The notes under the pieces are model-generated. The model was not told the DNA's origin. It searched no databases and saw nothing but the letters and a program-made list of their open reading frames with translations. From Rossellomorea vietnamensis NBRC 101237 (GTDB lineage Bacteria > Bacillota > Bacilli > Bacillales > Bacillaceae_B), in NCBI RefSeq assembly GCF_001591825.1, contig NZ_BCVQ01000001.1:147722-211721 (forward strand): 64,000 nucleotides of DNA. The letters are read 5' to 3'. The position numbers and the translations under genes were made by a program. Shown piece by piece: positions 40,122-48,964 of the stretch (position 1 is the first letter of the stretch; each line of letters starts with the position of its first letter).

Positions 40122-41852
40122 ATGGAGTTTGTTCTGTTAGTCGCCATTTCATTCATTCCTGTCATCATTTCAGGATCGCTATTATTCTATTCAAAATCCA
40201 CCTTAAGCAAAGCGCTATCCTTATTTTTATTCCTATTATGTTTGTGGCAGATTGATATTGCCTTTTTATATGCCAATGACTATTTTTCTCTTGAATTGAT
40301 CGATCATGCATTCAGGATCTTCCGCATCGGTCCGATTCTGATCATGCCGGTCATGTATTATTTTGCGTACTATCTTGTACAGAGGCATGATGAGCTTAGA
40401 AAATATCACATGTTCTTTAATAAAGGCGTTCTCCTGTTCCTCGTTGGATTCAGTCTCATTGTATATGGGATTAATTTCACCACAATCGGAGTCACCTCGT
40501 ATTCGGTCGTCCCTGAAACAACGTTTGCTCCTTCTCACTTCATTCCGGTGTACGGGATGCTTAATTCTACTTTTATCATAAATGTGCTATTGGTGTTTGT
40601 TCACACGTTTTTTCTTTTTGGTCTTACATTAAAGCTACATGATACCTTTTTTCGTCTTTTTTATTCCAAGCTTGTGTTCGGCTCCTTCTTTGTTTTCCTA
40701 AATGGGGTCATCAGCGGGTTTGGTGTGCTGCCTTTATATTTCTCAAGCTTCAATTCCATCCTTGTCGCCATCCTCCTGTTTCTCGGCTTCTTCCAGATGC
40801 AATCGGAACAGCTGAATGTGGCGAATGACAGTCTCGTGAAACAAAGCAATCTGTTGGAAGAGATCATGAATATCAACCCGAACTATCTGGTTGTGTTGGA
40901 TAAAGAGAATCGGATCGTGAAGATCAATCATTCCATTTGTGCCTTATTGTTGATATCCGGAGAACAGATGATGGGCATGAGATTTTCCAACTTCCTGAAG
41001 GCGCATCAGTTGAAAATCACTCGCGGTGAATTGCAAAAGCTGACTCGCATGAACGGCGAAGTTCATTATATCCAATGGGGCACCACGACCTTGCGCTATC
41101 ATGACAAGGAACTGTACACCTTGTTTTATGGAATCGACTTCACCAATCAGAAACAGAATGAACAGCTTCTCCTCTCCACTGAAAAAAGCAAGGTCATCGG
41201 GGAACTTGCCGCAAGCATAGCCCATGAGATACGAAATCCGCTGACAACGGTGAGGGGATTCATCCAACTTATGAAAGAAAAAAACGTGGAAAGTCAGTAT
41301 GAAGGGATCATGCTCAAAGAAATCGATCGGGTAAATGAAGTGTTGAGGGAGTTATTGCTGCTCGCAAAGCCCGAAGCGAATGATGATGGCGACCTCCGCA
41401 AAGAAGATATGCAGCTTAATATCCATCATGAGGTCAATCATGTGAGGATCCTGTTCGACGCCGTTGCCGCTGAGCAGAACAAGAGGATCTACATGTCGAG
41501 TTCCCTCCCGTCGGAGACCCGGGTTGCCTTTCATGAATCTCATTTTAAACAAGTGCTCCTCAATACGATCAAGAACAGTCTTGAAGCCGTCGAGGAAAAA
41601 GGCAAGATCAAAATCAAGCTCGATCAGTCGAATGGTTGCATCCGGGTCCGGATCATCGATAACGGAAAAGGCATCTCCAAAAAGCGCCTGGCCCGGATCG
41701 GGGAACCTTACTTCACCAATAAAGAGAAAGGGACTGGCATCGGCCTCACCATCTGTTTCAAGCTCATGAAAGACTACAACGGCGAAATGACCGTCAAGAG
41801 TAAAGTAGGCTGGGGAACGACCGTGACTCTCCTCTTGCCGGAGAAAAACTGA
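40122..41852 (+). CDS. Sporulation-type sensor histidine kinase with PAS
   Basis: A 576-residue orphan kinase with about seven membrane segments (to residue 225; MASE/7TM-type sensor), a PAS domain (about 245-345), HisKA with His about 368 in SIAHEIRNPLTTVRGF, and an ATPase domain with NTIKNSLEAVEE, DNGKGIS and GTGIGL. The H-box matches the KinA-E family that phosphorylates Spo0F. No response regulator is adjacent. ATG 40122 follows AAGGGGAGAGG. The ligand is unknown. Confidence 0.87.
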   Translation: MEFVLLVAISFIPVIISGSLLFYSKSTLSKALSLFLFLLCLWQIDIAFLYANDYFSLELIDHAFRIFRIGPILIMPVMYYFAYYLVQRHDELRKYHMFFNKGVLLFLVGFSLIVYGINFTTIGVTSYSVVPETTFAPSHFIPVYGMLNSTFIINVLLVFVHTFFLFGLTLKLHDTFFRLFYSKLVFGSFFVFLNGVISGFGVLPLYFSSFNSILVAILLFLGFFQMQSEQLNVANDSLVKQSNLLEEIMNINPNYLVVLDKENRIVKINHSICALLLISGEQMMGMRFSNFLKAHQLKITRGELQKLTRMNGEVHYIQWGTTTLRYHDKELYTLFYGIDFTNQKQNEQLLLSTEKSKVIGELAASIAHEIRNPLTTVRGFIQLMKEKNVESQYEGIMLKEIDRVNEVLRELLLLAKPEANDDGDLRKEDMQLNIHHEVNHVRILFDAVAAEQNKRIYMSSSLPSETRVAFHESHFKQVLLNTIKNSLEAVEEKGKIKIKLDQSNGCIRVRIIDNGKGISKKRLARIGEPYFTNKEKGTGIGLTICFKLMKDYNGEMTVKSKVGWGTTVTLLLPEKN

Positions 41853-41881
41853 CCCTCTTGTGAAAACGAGAGGTTTTTTTC
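41853..41881 (+). terminator. Terminator after the PAS kinase
   Basis: ACCTCTCG/CCTCTTGT arms pair as CCTCTTGT with ACGAGAGG around GAAA, followed by seven T. Confidence 0.7.
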
Positions 41882-41967
41882 ATTGAAGTGAGTAGGGGAT
41901 TGTGAAATGGTCTGATTTTTGAAATAATTGGGATTGTAGGATCAAATTGGTTTTATGGAGGTAGCTT

Positions 41968-42759
41968 ATGTCACACGAAGAAAAATTAACCGGCGGGAAT
42001 GTCTCGACCGTCTACCGATTCGGAGATACTGTCCGTCGGGAACTGAAGCCTGAGAGCGCCAGGATTCACAAACTTCTGGACCACCTCAAAAAGAAAGGAT
42101 TCCAGCACTCACCGGCGTTTCTCGGCATCGATGAGAAAGGCAGAGAAATCTTATCTTTTATAGAAGGGGAAGCCGGAAATTATCCGTTAAAGGAATATAT
42201 GTGGTCAGATGAGGTACTGAGCGGTATTGCGAAGATGCTCAGGCACTATCATGACGCCGTGAGCGATTTCCCCATCGACGACGGCTGGGAACCGATCGAT
42301 CTCACGCCAGAACCCTTTGAGGTGTTATGCCACAATGACTTCGCTATATACAACATCATTTTCAACAAAAAGCATCCTGCAGGAATCATCGATTTCGACG
42401 TGGCGGGACCCGGTCCGAGGCGGTGGGACATCGCCTATACCCTGTACACCTGTGTACCATTGAGCCGCGTCCGGTATTCAGAGACCGGTGAGGCTATACA
42501 TTACGAACGGGAACGGGATGCAGCGAGGATCAAAGAGCGGGTGAAACGATTCTTTCAATCGTATGGTATTGATTTTGGACTAGAGGATCTTCAGATGGTC
42601 CTTCGTCGATTGGAAGCAATCTGTCAAACCATCCACCGGAAAGCAAGGGAAGGCGACCCTGCTTTTCAAAAGATGATCGAAGAAGGGCACGTGGAACATT
42701 ACCAGAAGGATATCGCGTTTGTTCGGGAAAACCTTAATGATTGGGTAGAGGAGGCGTAA
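41968..42759 (+). CDS. APH-family phosphotransferase
   Basis: A 263-residue kinase-fold protein. The N-lobe LTGGNVSTVYRFGDTVRRE, catalytic loop LCHNDFAIYNIIF (Asp about 129) and metal site IIDFDVAGPGPRRWDIAY are those of aminoglycoside/homoserine-kinase-like phosphotransferases. The substrate is unknown. Ribosome site GGAGGTAGC. The next gene (effector-binding) starts three bases after the stop, so the two may work together on one small molecule. Confidence 0.82.
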   Translation: MSHEEKLTGGNVSTVYRFGDTVRRELKPESARIHKLLDHLKKKGFQHSPAFLGIDEKGREILSFIEGEAGNYPLKEYMWSDEVLSGIAKMLRHYHDAVSDFPIDDGWEPIDLTPEPFEVLCHNDFAIYNIIFNKKHPAGIIDFDVAGPGPRRWDIAYTLYTCVPLSRVRYSETGEAIHYERERDAARIKERVKRFFQSYGIDFGLEDLQMVLRRLEAICQTIHRKAREGDPAFQKMIEEGHVEHYQKDIAFVRENLNDWVEEA

Positions 42760-42762
42760 ATC

Positions 42763-43242
42763 ATGGCAGAATTGAAAAGCGTTGGAGAAGTGAAATTAGT
42801 GGGGGTCAGGGTCTTGTGCTCCGGAGATGAGTACGTGCAGGAAATCCCGAAAGCGGCTATGAAGTTACAAGAAAGAAAGGGAGAAATCCAGAACATGTTA
42901 CAACCGGAACGGCAGATCGGTGCCTTTATCGTTGAAGAATCGTCCCCGGAAGAAGACGGTTACTGGATTGGATTGCAGGTTAGTGAATACAGAGACATTC
43001 CAGTAGACATGACGTCTTTGACCATCCCGTCCAGTACATATGGAACGATTCTTCATCAGGGGCCAAATCATCGCATCCGTCAGAGCTACGAGCAGCTGCA
43101 TCAGTGGATCCGTGAAAACAGGTATACCCGTTCCACGAAGAGCTGGAATCTAGAAATCTATCAAAAAGAAAACCGGCCGGGGGACCCATCTGATGTGCGG
43201 GTGGAATTGTATGATGCCATTCTGCCTCAAGGGGAGGAGTAG
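42763..43242 (+). CDS. GyrI-like/effector-binding domain protein
   Basis: A 159-residue stand-alone SHS2-type small-molecule binding domain (VGVRVLCSGDEYVQEIPKAA, YWIGLQVSEYRDIP, IPSSTYGTILHQGP, WIRENRYTRS, LEIYQKENRP). Such proteins can sequester drugs, as GyrI/SbmC does with gyrase poisons. It has no DNA-binding domain. Coupled to the upstream phosphotransferase (ribosome site GAGGAGGCG). Confidence 0.68.
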   Translation: MAELKSVGEVKLVGVRVLCSGDEYVQEIPKAAMKLQERKGEIQNMLQPERQIGAFIVEESSPEEDGYWIGLQVSEYRDIPVDMTSLTIPSSTYGTILHQGPNHRIRQSYEQLHQWIRENRYTRSTKSWNLEIYQKENRPGDPSDVRVELYDAILPQGEE

Positions 43243-43244
43243 TG

Positions 43245-43499
43245 TTGAAGAAAGCGTCCTTCATGATCGCAGGTTTATTATTGGTCGGTGGCTGCCAAGA
43301 CATCGATTCGGACCTGACGGAAGAACAGGCAAAAGCCATCGTCATGAAGCACCATGGTGGCACTGTTGAAATCATCTCCGTCACCAAAGAGTGGAACAAG
43401 TATATTGTTTCTTGGGAGAATGAAGAAAATTGTGAATGGGGAAAAGACACTGTGAATTCTAAAGGGAAAATTGAAAAAGGGGAGACCTCTATATGTTGA
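43245..43499 (+). CDS. Small lipoprotein
   Basis: An 84-residue lipoprotein: signal MKKASFMIAGLLLVGGC with lipobox LVGGC. The mature part has a PepSY-like pattern (LTEEQAKAIVMKHHGGTVEI ... KYIVSW; key word EEQAKAIV). Two late Cys (ENCEWG, TSIC) could form a disulfide. TTG 43245 follows GGGGAGGAG; a GTG three bases upstream is nearer the site. It overlaps the next lipoprotein gene. Confidence 0.62.
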   Translation: MKKASFMIAGLLLVGGCQDIDSDLTEEQAKAIVMKHHGGTVEIISVTKEWNKYIVSWENEENCEWGKDTVNSKGKIEKGETSIC

Positions 43500-43921
43500 G
43501 GCGTGGATGCATACTATTTATTTCGATTACTATTATCCTTGTGCTAGGAGCCTGCACAACTGATATTGCAGGAAATGAAAAACAAAACATCGTCGTCGAG
43601 AAGCAGGTTGGAAATGAAGATAAATATGAAGAGTTTAACAAGGTCACGGATACCAAACAGGTGGAAGAGGTAAGGGGAATCCTCCGTGATGTCCACTGGC
43701 AGGATGCACAAGTAGATTTCATCCGTCCTCCTGATTATCGGTTTATGTATGAATTTAAAAATCCGAATATCGATACAAAGGCCATGTTGCACCAGGTGTG
43801 GATCAGTCCGATGAAAGATGAACTCGAGGTCATGCAGGGTACCGATGAGTATGCCAAGCTGACAAAGGAAGACTCTGCTCGTTTGTTTGAAATTTTGACG
43901 GGGGAGAGTTTAGGAGACTGA
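43493..43921 (+). CDS. Lipoprotein, YhfM-like
   Basis: A 142-residue lipoprotein with lipobox LVLGAC (Cys 21). The mature domain has EVRGILRDVHWQDAQVDF, RPPDYRFMYEF and LTKEDSARLFEILTGE, which I recall from the YhfM family of Bacillus lipoproteins. Function unknown. Ribosome site AAAAAGGGGAGA. It overlaps the upstream small lipoprotein gene by seven bases. Confidence 0.6.
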   Translation: MLRRGCILFISITIILVLGACTTDIAGNEKQNIVVEKQVGNEDKYEEFNKVTDTKQVEEVRGILRDVHWQDAQVDFIRPPDYRFMYEFKNPNIDTKAMLHQVWISPMKDELEVMQGTDEYAKLTKEDSARLFEILTGESLGD

Positions 43922-43957
43922 GCGGGGTTCTAAGTGTAAAGAAAATTCGACTAACCG

Positions 43958-44053
43958 GCACGATTATCTCATATCCCGCATGATTTCTTCTATATCCGCA
44001 CGATAAATGGGAACCCCGCATGATTGTTTCAGATCTCGCATGAAAGTGATTGA
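43958..44053. repeat. 20-bp-period degenerate tandem array, locus 2
   Basis: Five units start with GCACGAT/GCATGAT/GCATGAA at 43958, 43978, 43998, 44018 and 44038, exactly 20 bases apart. The last, CTCGCATGAAAGTGATTGAA, is nearly the same as the fifth unit of the array at 17236. It fills the gap between the lipoprotein and NUDIX genes. Confidence 0.72.
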
Positions 44054-44067
44054 AAAAGGGTGATGAT

Positions 44068-44532
44068 ATGAGTGAAGTACCAATCAGATGCACAGGAGTC
44101 GCCGTCGTCATACTGAAAAAGGTTGATGATCAATACAAAGTATTACTCGTAAAAAGAGCCGAGTCTGTATTAAAAGATGCATGGTGCTATATCGGCGGAG
44201 GAATCGAAGAGGGCGAGAAAGCATGGGAAGCCGCATACAGAGAGGTGGAAGAAGAGACAGGCATCACAAACGTTTCCTTATATTCTGCCAACACCTTTGA
44301 TCGGATCTATTCCATTGAAGGGAATTACATCTACATCGCGCCTGTGTTTGTGGGATTCGTACCAGAAGATCAGGAAGTGGTGTTAAACGAAGAGCATAGC
44401 GACTTTAGATGGCTGTCCTTTGAAGACGCCATGGGCATTGTGTCTTTACCTGGAAATGAGGAAGTACTATCGTTCATCGAGAAGCATTTCGTGAAGAAAG
44501 AAGCTCCGGATTACTTGCAGGTTAGACGTTGA
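44068..44532 (+). CDS. NUDIX hydrolase
   Basis: A 154-residue Nudix protein with a complete box (GGIEEGEKAWEAAYREVEEE then TGI). It starts TGVAVVILKKVDDQYKVLLVKR. Cleaves nucleoside diphosphates linked to X; the substrate is not evident. ATG 44068 follows AAAAAGGGTGATG, and the array of 20-bp repeats ends just upstream. The DinB gene follows closely. Confidence 0.83.
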   Translation: MSEVPIRCTGVAVVILKKVDDQYKVLLVKRAESVLKDAWCYIGGGIEEGEKAWEAAYREVEEETGITNVSLYSANTFDRIYSIEGNYIYIAPVFVGFVPEDQEVVLNEEHSDFRWLSFEDAMGIVSLPGNEEVLSFIEKHFVKKEAPDYLQVRR

Positions 44533-44565
44533 GAATTGAGGAACCATAAAAGGAGAGTGCAAAAA

Positions 44566-45039
44566 ATGGATGTTTTCAAAAGCCAATATGACTGGATCCG
44601 CCGTACCAGAGAATTATTATTTCGTTATTGTGAAACGATGTCCCAAGCAGATTATGTAAAAGAACTTGAAGCGTTTGGAGGAGATTCCATCCGCAATCTG
44701 CATGTTCACGTGGCGGATTGCTATCGCGTATGGCTGGGAAGCCGTGCTCTAGGTCGGTCCCTTCCTAAGATCACTGCGGATTCCGTAAACACTGTAGAGG
44801 AAATGCGTGACATTTTCAGAAAGACTGATGACCTCCTTCATGAATTTCTAGAGGAGTTCAAAGGGAAATGGGAGCACACCATGCACATATCCTTCGGGGA
44901 AGATGATAGTGCAGACATCACTGCATTATGGCTCTATACCCATACCGTCACACACGAATTTCACCATAAAGGACAAATCGTGAAAATAGGCAGACAGTTG
45001 GGATATATCCCCCCTGATACGGATCTTATCGAGCCTTAA
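44566..45039 (+). CDS. DinB-family protein
   Basis: A 157-residue four-helix protein of the DinB/YisT type. Conserved His at LHVHVADCYRVWLG and TVTHEFHHKGQIVKIGRQLGY (in part VTHEFHHKGQIVKIGRQLG) form the metal triad. Relatives include bacillithiol transferases and metal-dependent hydrolases. The substrate is unknown. ATG 44566 follows AAAGGAGAG. Confidence 0.78.
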   Translation: MDVFKSQYDWIRRTRELLFRYCETMSQADYVKELEAFGGDSIRNLHVHVADCYRVWLGSRALGRSLPKITADSVNTVEEMRDIFRKTDDLLHEFLEEFKGKWEHTMHISFGEDDSADITALWLYTHTVTHEFHHKGQIVKIGRQLGYIPPDTDLIEP

Positions 45040-45117
45040 TGAAGAGTCGGCAAGCTGGTTGTAGTCGTTCAGATTGGTAGTCAGTCTTGCCGGAACTATT
45101 CACTGTCCCCAGAATTT

Positions 45118-45612
45118 TCATTCCACTCCGACGGTTTTACTCCTCCTCTCCAACAAAACCGTATCACGCCAAACCCCATCCATCTTGCCGACCCTTTCCC
45201 TGTGACCGATGATGCGAAAGCCATGTTTCTCATGGAGCCTCATGCTTGCCTTATTTTCCGGGAATATCCCCGCTTGCAGGGTCCAATACCCGTGTTTTTC
45301 ACTCTCTTTCACTAAGCTATGGAGAAGAAGACTGCCAATCCCTTTACCCGCATGCTGGGTTGAAACGTACACACTCACTTCGGCAACCCCTTTATATACA
45401 CATCTGCTTGAGACAGGACTCAGGGCAGCCCAACCTAATATGGAATCCTCTGACCTCGCTACGATGCGACCGATTACTATATGGGTGGTATCCCAATCTT
45501 CCCAGGACGGAATGCCTTTTTGGAAAGTTGCGTTCCCCGTCTCGATTCCTTCTTTGTAGATGGTAGCTACTTGATTCCAGTCATCCTTTTTCATTTCATC
45601 TATAAATCTCAT
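45118..45612 (-). CDS. GNAT acetyltransferase, phosphinothricin-type (YwnH-like)
   Basis: A 164-residue GNAT protein. Motif A QHAGKGIGSLLLHSLVKESE and motif B NKASMRLHEKHGFRIIGHRE are clear. IETGNATFQKGIPSWEDW is typical of phosphinothricin/methionine-sulfone N-acetyltransferases. ATG 45612 has the site AAAAGGGGG at 12 bases. The frame continues to 45696 without a site. It diverges from arsR. Confidence 0.83.
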   Translation of the reverse strand: MRFIDEMKKDDWNQVATIYKEGIETGNATFQKGIPSWEDWDTTHIVIGRIVARSEDSILGWAALSPVSSRCVYKGVAEVSVYVSTQHAGKGIGSLLLHSLVKESEKHGYWTLQAGIFPENKASMRLHEKHGFRIIGHRERVGKMDGVWRDTVLLERRSKTVGVE

Positions 45613-45655
45613 TTGCGTATAAGCCCCCTTTTCCTTAGAATAATACAGAAATGTC

Positions 45656-45684
45656 TTGTCATCTACATATAAGTGAACTATTAT
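45656..45684 (+). promoter_or_regulatory. Promoter of arsRBC
   Basis: TTGTCA (45656-45661), 17 bases, TATTAT (45679-45684). An A/T-rich imperfect dyad (ATATAAGCATACATTTATAT) overlaps and follows the -10 box and is a plausible ArsR site. It does not match the ATCAA-N6-TTGAT boxes of the second ars unit. Confidence 0.6.
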
Positions 45685-45717
45685 ATAAGCATACATTTAT
45701 ATTCAGGAGGTGAGTGG

Positions 45718-46050
45718 ATGGCTGAGTTAGACAAAGCGGCAACGATTTTAAAGTTGCTGGGGGATAAGACCCGGTTAACCATGGTAAAGATACTGGATAC
45801 GAACGACTGTTGTGTTTGTGAATTTGTGGAGATCTTCAAAGCAAGTCAGCCCGCCATCAGTCAACACGTCAGAAAATTAAAGGACGTGGGGATTGTAAGG
45901 GAGAAGCGGCGCGGTCAATGGATCATTTATTCCCTTAACCGCGAAAGTGAATTCTTCCCGATGATCCAAAGCCTCCTGGACCACCTGCCGAATCAGGACT
46001 TCAAACTGAAGGAATTAGAGCAGCAGGGCTTACGCATTTCATGTGAATAA
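45718..46050 (+). CDS. arsR: ArsR-family arsenic repressor
   Basis: A 110-residue winged-helix repressor. Helix-turn-helix at about 32-60 ([20 protein letters not shown]). Cys cluster DCCVCEF is at about 25-31, the place of the ELCVCDL metal site that binds As(III)/Sb(III). ATG 45718 follows AGGAGGTGAG. First gene of arsRBC. A second, different ArsR is encoded at 48965. Confidence 0.9.
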   Translation: MAELDKAATILKLLGDKTRLTMVKILDTNDCCVCEFVEIFKASQPAISQHVRKLKDVGIVREKRRGQWIIYSLNRESEFFPMIQSLLDHLPNQDFKLKELEQQGLRISCE

Positions 46051-46070
46051 TAGGAGGTAAAAAAGGAATT

Positions 46071-47360
46071 ATGACTATATTAGCATCAATGATTTTTCTC
46101 ATCACCCTCGTGCTTGTCATTTGGCAGCCAAAAGGGCTTTCCATCGGCTGGTCAGCCATTGGCGGAGCCATCTTGGCATTGATCGTGGGGGTTGTCGATT
46201 TCAATGACGTGGTCGATGTGACAGGCATCGTCTGGAATGCGACATTAGCATTTATCGCGATTATCATTATTTCTCTCATCCTGGATGAGATCGGATTCTT
46301 TGAATGGGCTGCCTTGCATATGGCACGGGCGGCAAAGGGAAACGGCGTGAGGATGTTCGTTTACGTGTCACTCCTAGGTGCAGTGGTGGCGGCTCTTTTT
46401 GCCAACGATGGAGCGGCGCTGATCTTAACACCGATCGTTCTTGCGATGGTCCGGAACCTGAATTTCAGTGAGAAGCTTGTATTCCCGTTCATCATCGCCA
46501 GTGGATTCATTGCCGACACCACGTCCCTTCCATTAGTAGTCAGTAACCTCGTGAACATTGTGTCAGCTGACTTCTTCGGAATTGGGTTTGTGGAGTTTGC
46601 TTCCCGCATGATCGTTCCGAACCTGTTTTCATTAGGAGCAAGTATATTGGTCCTTTATCTCTTCTTCCGGAAGAGCATCCCGAAGAATTATGATGTTTCC
46701 CAGCTGAAGAAGCCTGTGGATGCCATACAGGACATCAAGATGTTCCGCCTTTCCTGGGTGGTGCTCTTGATCCTGCTTATCGGCTACTTCGCCAGTGAGT
46801 TCATTGGCGTGCCGGTTTCCATCATTGCAGGGATCGTGGCCATTTTCTTCTTAGGGATGGCAAGAAGAAGTGCAGCCGTCAATACGAAAACCGTCATTAA
46901 AGGGGCACCATGGGCGATTGTGTTCTTCTCGATCGGGATGTACGTGGTCGTGTATGGCTTGCGTAATGTAGGGCTGACGGACGTGCTTTCAGATGTCATC
47001 CAGGTGACGGCGGATCAAGGGTTATTCGCTGCCACGGTCGGAATGGGCTTCATCGCGGCGATTCTTTCGTCCATCATGAACAATATGCCGACGGTGATGA
47101 TCGATGCCCTGGCGATTGCCGGTACGGATACGACGGGTGTCACGCGTGAAGCGTTGATTTATGCAAACGTCATCGGCTCGGATCTCGGACCGAAGATCAC
47201 CCCGATTGGATCATTGGCCACATTATTATGGCTACACGTCCTTTCTTTAAAAGGAGTGAAAATCTCCTGGGGGACGTACTTTAAAACAGGGATCATCCTG
47301 ACCATCCCAACCCTATTCATCACACTTGTCGGGCTCTATATCTGGTTATTAATCATCTAA
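46071..47360 (+). CDS. arsB: Arsenite efflux pump ArsB
   Basis: A 429-residue, 12-segment ArsB/NhaD-type transporter ([17 protein letters not shown] near the start, [18 protein letters not shown] in the centre, [13 protein letters not shown] near the end). It expels arsenite or antimonite by proton antiport. It follows arsR by 20 bases (ribosome site AGGAGGTAAAAAAGG). Confidence 0.92.
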   Translation: MTILASMIFLITLVLVIWQPKGLSIGWSAIGGAILALIVGVVDFNDVVDVTGIVWNATLAFIAIIIISLILDEIGFFEWAALHMARAAKGNGVRMFVYVSLLGAVVAALFANDGAALILTPIVLAMVRNLNFSEKLVFPFIIASGFIADTTSLPLVVSNLVNIVSADFFGIGFVEFASRMIVPNLFSLGASILVLYLFFRKSIPKNYDVSQLKKPVDAIQDIKMFRLSWVVLLILLIGYFASEFIGVPVSIIAGIVAIFFLGMARRSAAVNTKTVIKGAPWAIVFFSIGMYVVVYGLRNVGLTDVLSDVIQVTADQGLFAATVGMGFIAAILSSIMNNMPTVMIDALAIAGTDTTGVTREALIYANVIGSDLGPKITPIGSLATLLWLHVLSLKGVKISWGTYFKTGIILTIPTLFITLVGLYIWLLII

Positions 47361-47384
47361 CAAACACTAAAGGAGAGATTCAAC

Positions 47385-47804
47385 ATGTCAAAGAAAACCA
47401 TCTACTTCCTATGTACAGGGAATTCATGCCGAAGCCAAATGGCAGAAGGCTGGGCGAAGAAACACTTAGGTGACGAGTGGAACGTATACAGTGCAGGAAT
47501 CGAAGCGCACGGATTGAACCCTAATGCGGTAAAAGCGATGAAAGAGGTCGATATCGACATTACAAATCAAACATCCGATATCATCGATCCTGAAATCCTG
47601 AATAACGCTGATCTTGTTGTCACACTATGCGGAGATGCAGCGGATAAATGTCCAATGACACCTCCTCATGTGAAACGTGTTCATTGGGGATTCGATGATC
47701 CTGCAAAGGCGGAAGGAACTGAAGAAGAGAAATGGGCATTCTTCCAACGCGTACGTGATGAAGTAGGGGAAAGAATCCACCGTTTTGCGGAAACCGGTGA
47801 ATAA
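47385..47804 (+). CDS. arsC: Arsenate reductase, thioredoxin-coupled
   Basis: A 139-residue ArsC of the low-molecular-weight phosphatase fold. P-loop [14 protein letters not shown] (Cys about 10), and the redox pair Cys in [11 protein letters not shown] (about 82 and 89) identify the pI258 type. Reduces arsenate to arsenite for ArsB. Ribosome site AAAGGAGAG. Last gene of the operon, followed by a terminator. Confidence 0.95.
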   Translation: MSKKTIYFLCTGNSCRSQMAEGWAKKHLGDEWNVYSAGIEAHGLNPNAVKAMKEVDIDITNQTSDIIDPEILNNADLVVTLCGDAADKCPMTPPHVKRVHWGFDDPAKAEGTEEEKWAFFQRVRDEVGERIHRFAETGE

Positions 47805-47814
47805 GGAAGCTTTA

Positions 47815-47843
47815 GGCAGTTGCACAGAAGCAGCTGCCTTTTT
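47815..47843 (+). terminator. Terminator of arsRBC
   Basis: GGCAGTTGC pairs with GCAGCTGCC around six bases, followed by five T. Confidence 0.72.
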
Positions 47844-47850
47844 CTGAACC

Positions 47851-48717
47851 TCAGACTAAATAGAAGATAAACCCCGATACAGTGGACATGGTGATCACCG
47901 ACAGAACAAAGGTCATGACCAGTTGTTTTTTGAAAATGGATTTTAGAAGGACCACTTCAGGAAGACTGGCTCCCGCTGAACTGATCATCATCGCCATGAC
48001 AGGTCCGAGTGCCATTCCTTTCATGATCAGGATCTGTGAAATGGGGATCATACTTGAAAGACGTATATATAAAGGAACCCCGACAATGGCTGCGATCGGT
48101 ATGAGCCACCAATGGTCCCTTCCGAAGAAACCTGAGATCCATTCCGTCGGGACGAGCCCATGTATGACGGCACCGATGGCTGCACCAATGATGAGATAGG
48201 GATAGACACTTCTCATCAAGTCAACGGTTTCCTTCCAGGCTCCCTTCATGGAGAACTTCTTCTCTTCTTCATTGAAACCGCTCATCATGACGTTCTTGAC
48301 ATACTTTTCAAATCCGAATGCCTCGACCAGGAAGCCGATGCTAATAGAGAAGATGGTCGTAATCACCGTATAAATAAAGGCTACTTTCCAACCGAGTACG
48401 ACGCCCATAATCGTGAGGATCGTGGGATCTAAAACGGGTGAAGCGAATAAGAAGATCATCACGATTCCAAACGGCAGTTTCTTTTTCAACATGTTCACCA
48501 CAACAGGTATCGTTGAACATGAGCAAAATGGTGTGACAAACGCAAAAGCAATCGCAGCGGCGGCACCCCAAGCCTTGTTTTTCCCTGAAATCATTCTCTC
48601 GATTTTTTCATAAGGGATGAATCCTTGCAGTAAACTGATGGCGAATGAAATGACCACAAACAACACTGTTAATTCCAGTGCAATTTCCAGAAAGCTTTTA
48701 ACTGTTTCCCCCCACAT
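47851..48717 (-). CDS. arsP: ArsP/DUF318-type permease
   Basis: A 288-residue permease with about eight segments. The TPFCSCSTIPVV motif holds the paired Cys of the ArsP_1/YraQ family, and LFASPVLDPTILTIM and VGVPLYIRLSSMIPI follow. ArsP of Campylobacter exports trivalent organoarsenicals; the substrate of this copy is inferred from family and the ars context. Last gene of the minus-strand unit ArsR2, Cys-pair protein, ArsP. An ArsR-type operator pair lies between the first two. Confidence 0.8.
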   Translation of the reverse strand: MWGETVKSFLEIALELTVLFVVISFAISLLQGFIPYEKIERMISGKNKAWGAAAAIAFAFVTPFCSCSTIPVVVNMLKKKLPFGIVMIFLFASPVLDPTILTIMGVVLGWKVAFIYTVITTIFSISIGFLVEAFGFEKYVKNVMMSGFNEEEKKFSMKGAWKETVDLMRSVYPYLIIGAAIGAVIHGLVPTEWISGFFGRDHWWLIPIAAIVGVPLYIRLSSMIPISQILIMKGMALGPVMAMMISSAGASLPEVVLLKSIFKKQLVMTFVLSVITMSTVSGFIFYLV

Positions 48718-48738
48718 ATTGATCGTCCCCTTTCAGAA

Positions 48739-48894
48739 TTAAACTGCCGGGCAGCAAGGGCTGCAGCATATTTGACCTTCGATTTTCTTAGTGTGGATGG
48801 ATGATGCCGATTTAGCCTGTTGCGTCGCGATCCATTTCTGCATGTCGCGTATTTTTTCCTTTAAAATCATTTCTTCTTGATAGAAGTTAAACAT
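48739..48894 (-). CDS. 51-residue protein with C-terminal Cys pairs
   Basis: An unannotated-size gene with a strong site (AAAGGAGGAGAAATGA). An N-terminal helix (FYQEEMILKEKIRDMQKWI) leads to the C-terminal end EGQICCSPCCPAV with CC-x2-CC. It lies between arsR2 and arsP on the same strand, with two ArsR boxes immediately upstream. The two adjacent cysteine pairs could bind As(III) or Sb(III). A role as a small metallochaperone to ArsP is a hypothesis. I do not recognise a family. Confidence 0.7.
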   Translation of the reverse strand: MFNFYQEEMILKEKIRDMQKWIATQQAKSASSIHTKKIEGQICCSPCCPAV

Positions 48895-48911
48895 TCATTT
48901 CTCCTCCTTTA

Positions 48912-48949
48912 ATCAAAATATATTGATTTATTAATCAAAAAAAATTGAT
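48912..48949. promoter_or_regulatory. Two ArsR boxes before the Cys-pair gene
   Basis: ATCAA-AATATA-TTGAT (48912-48927) and ATCAA-AAAAAA-TTGAT (48934-48949), perfect 5-bp half-sites with 6-bp spacers. They lie between the arsR2 stop and the Cys-pair gene start. Confidence 0.75.
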
Positions 48950-48964
48950 ATATACTCGAAAAAT

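Noticed and set aside
40022..40255. 77-codon frame overlapping the PAS kinase start
   Set aside because: The first third reads plausibly, but there is no ribosome site and it overlaps the well-supported kinase start.
43958..44053. Possible CRISPR array
   Set aside because: Same reason as locus 1: direct 20-bp periodicity without spacers.
45040..45117. Small RNA between DinB and GNAT genes
   Set aside because: Only a 7-bp inverted repeat (CGGCAAG/CTTGCCG) with a 30-base loop is visible, with no promoter.
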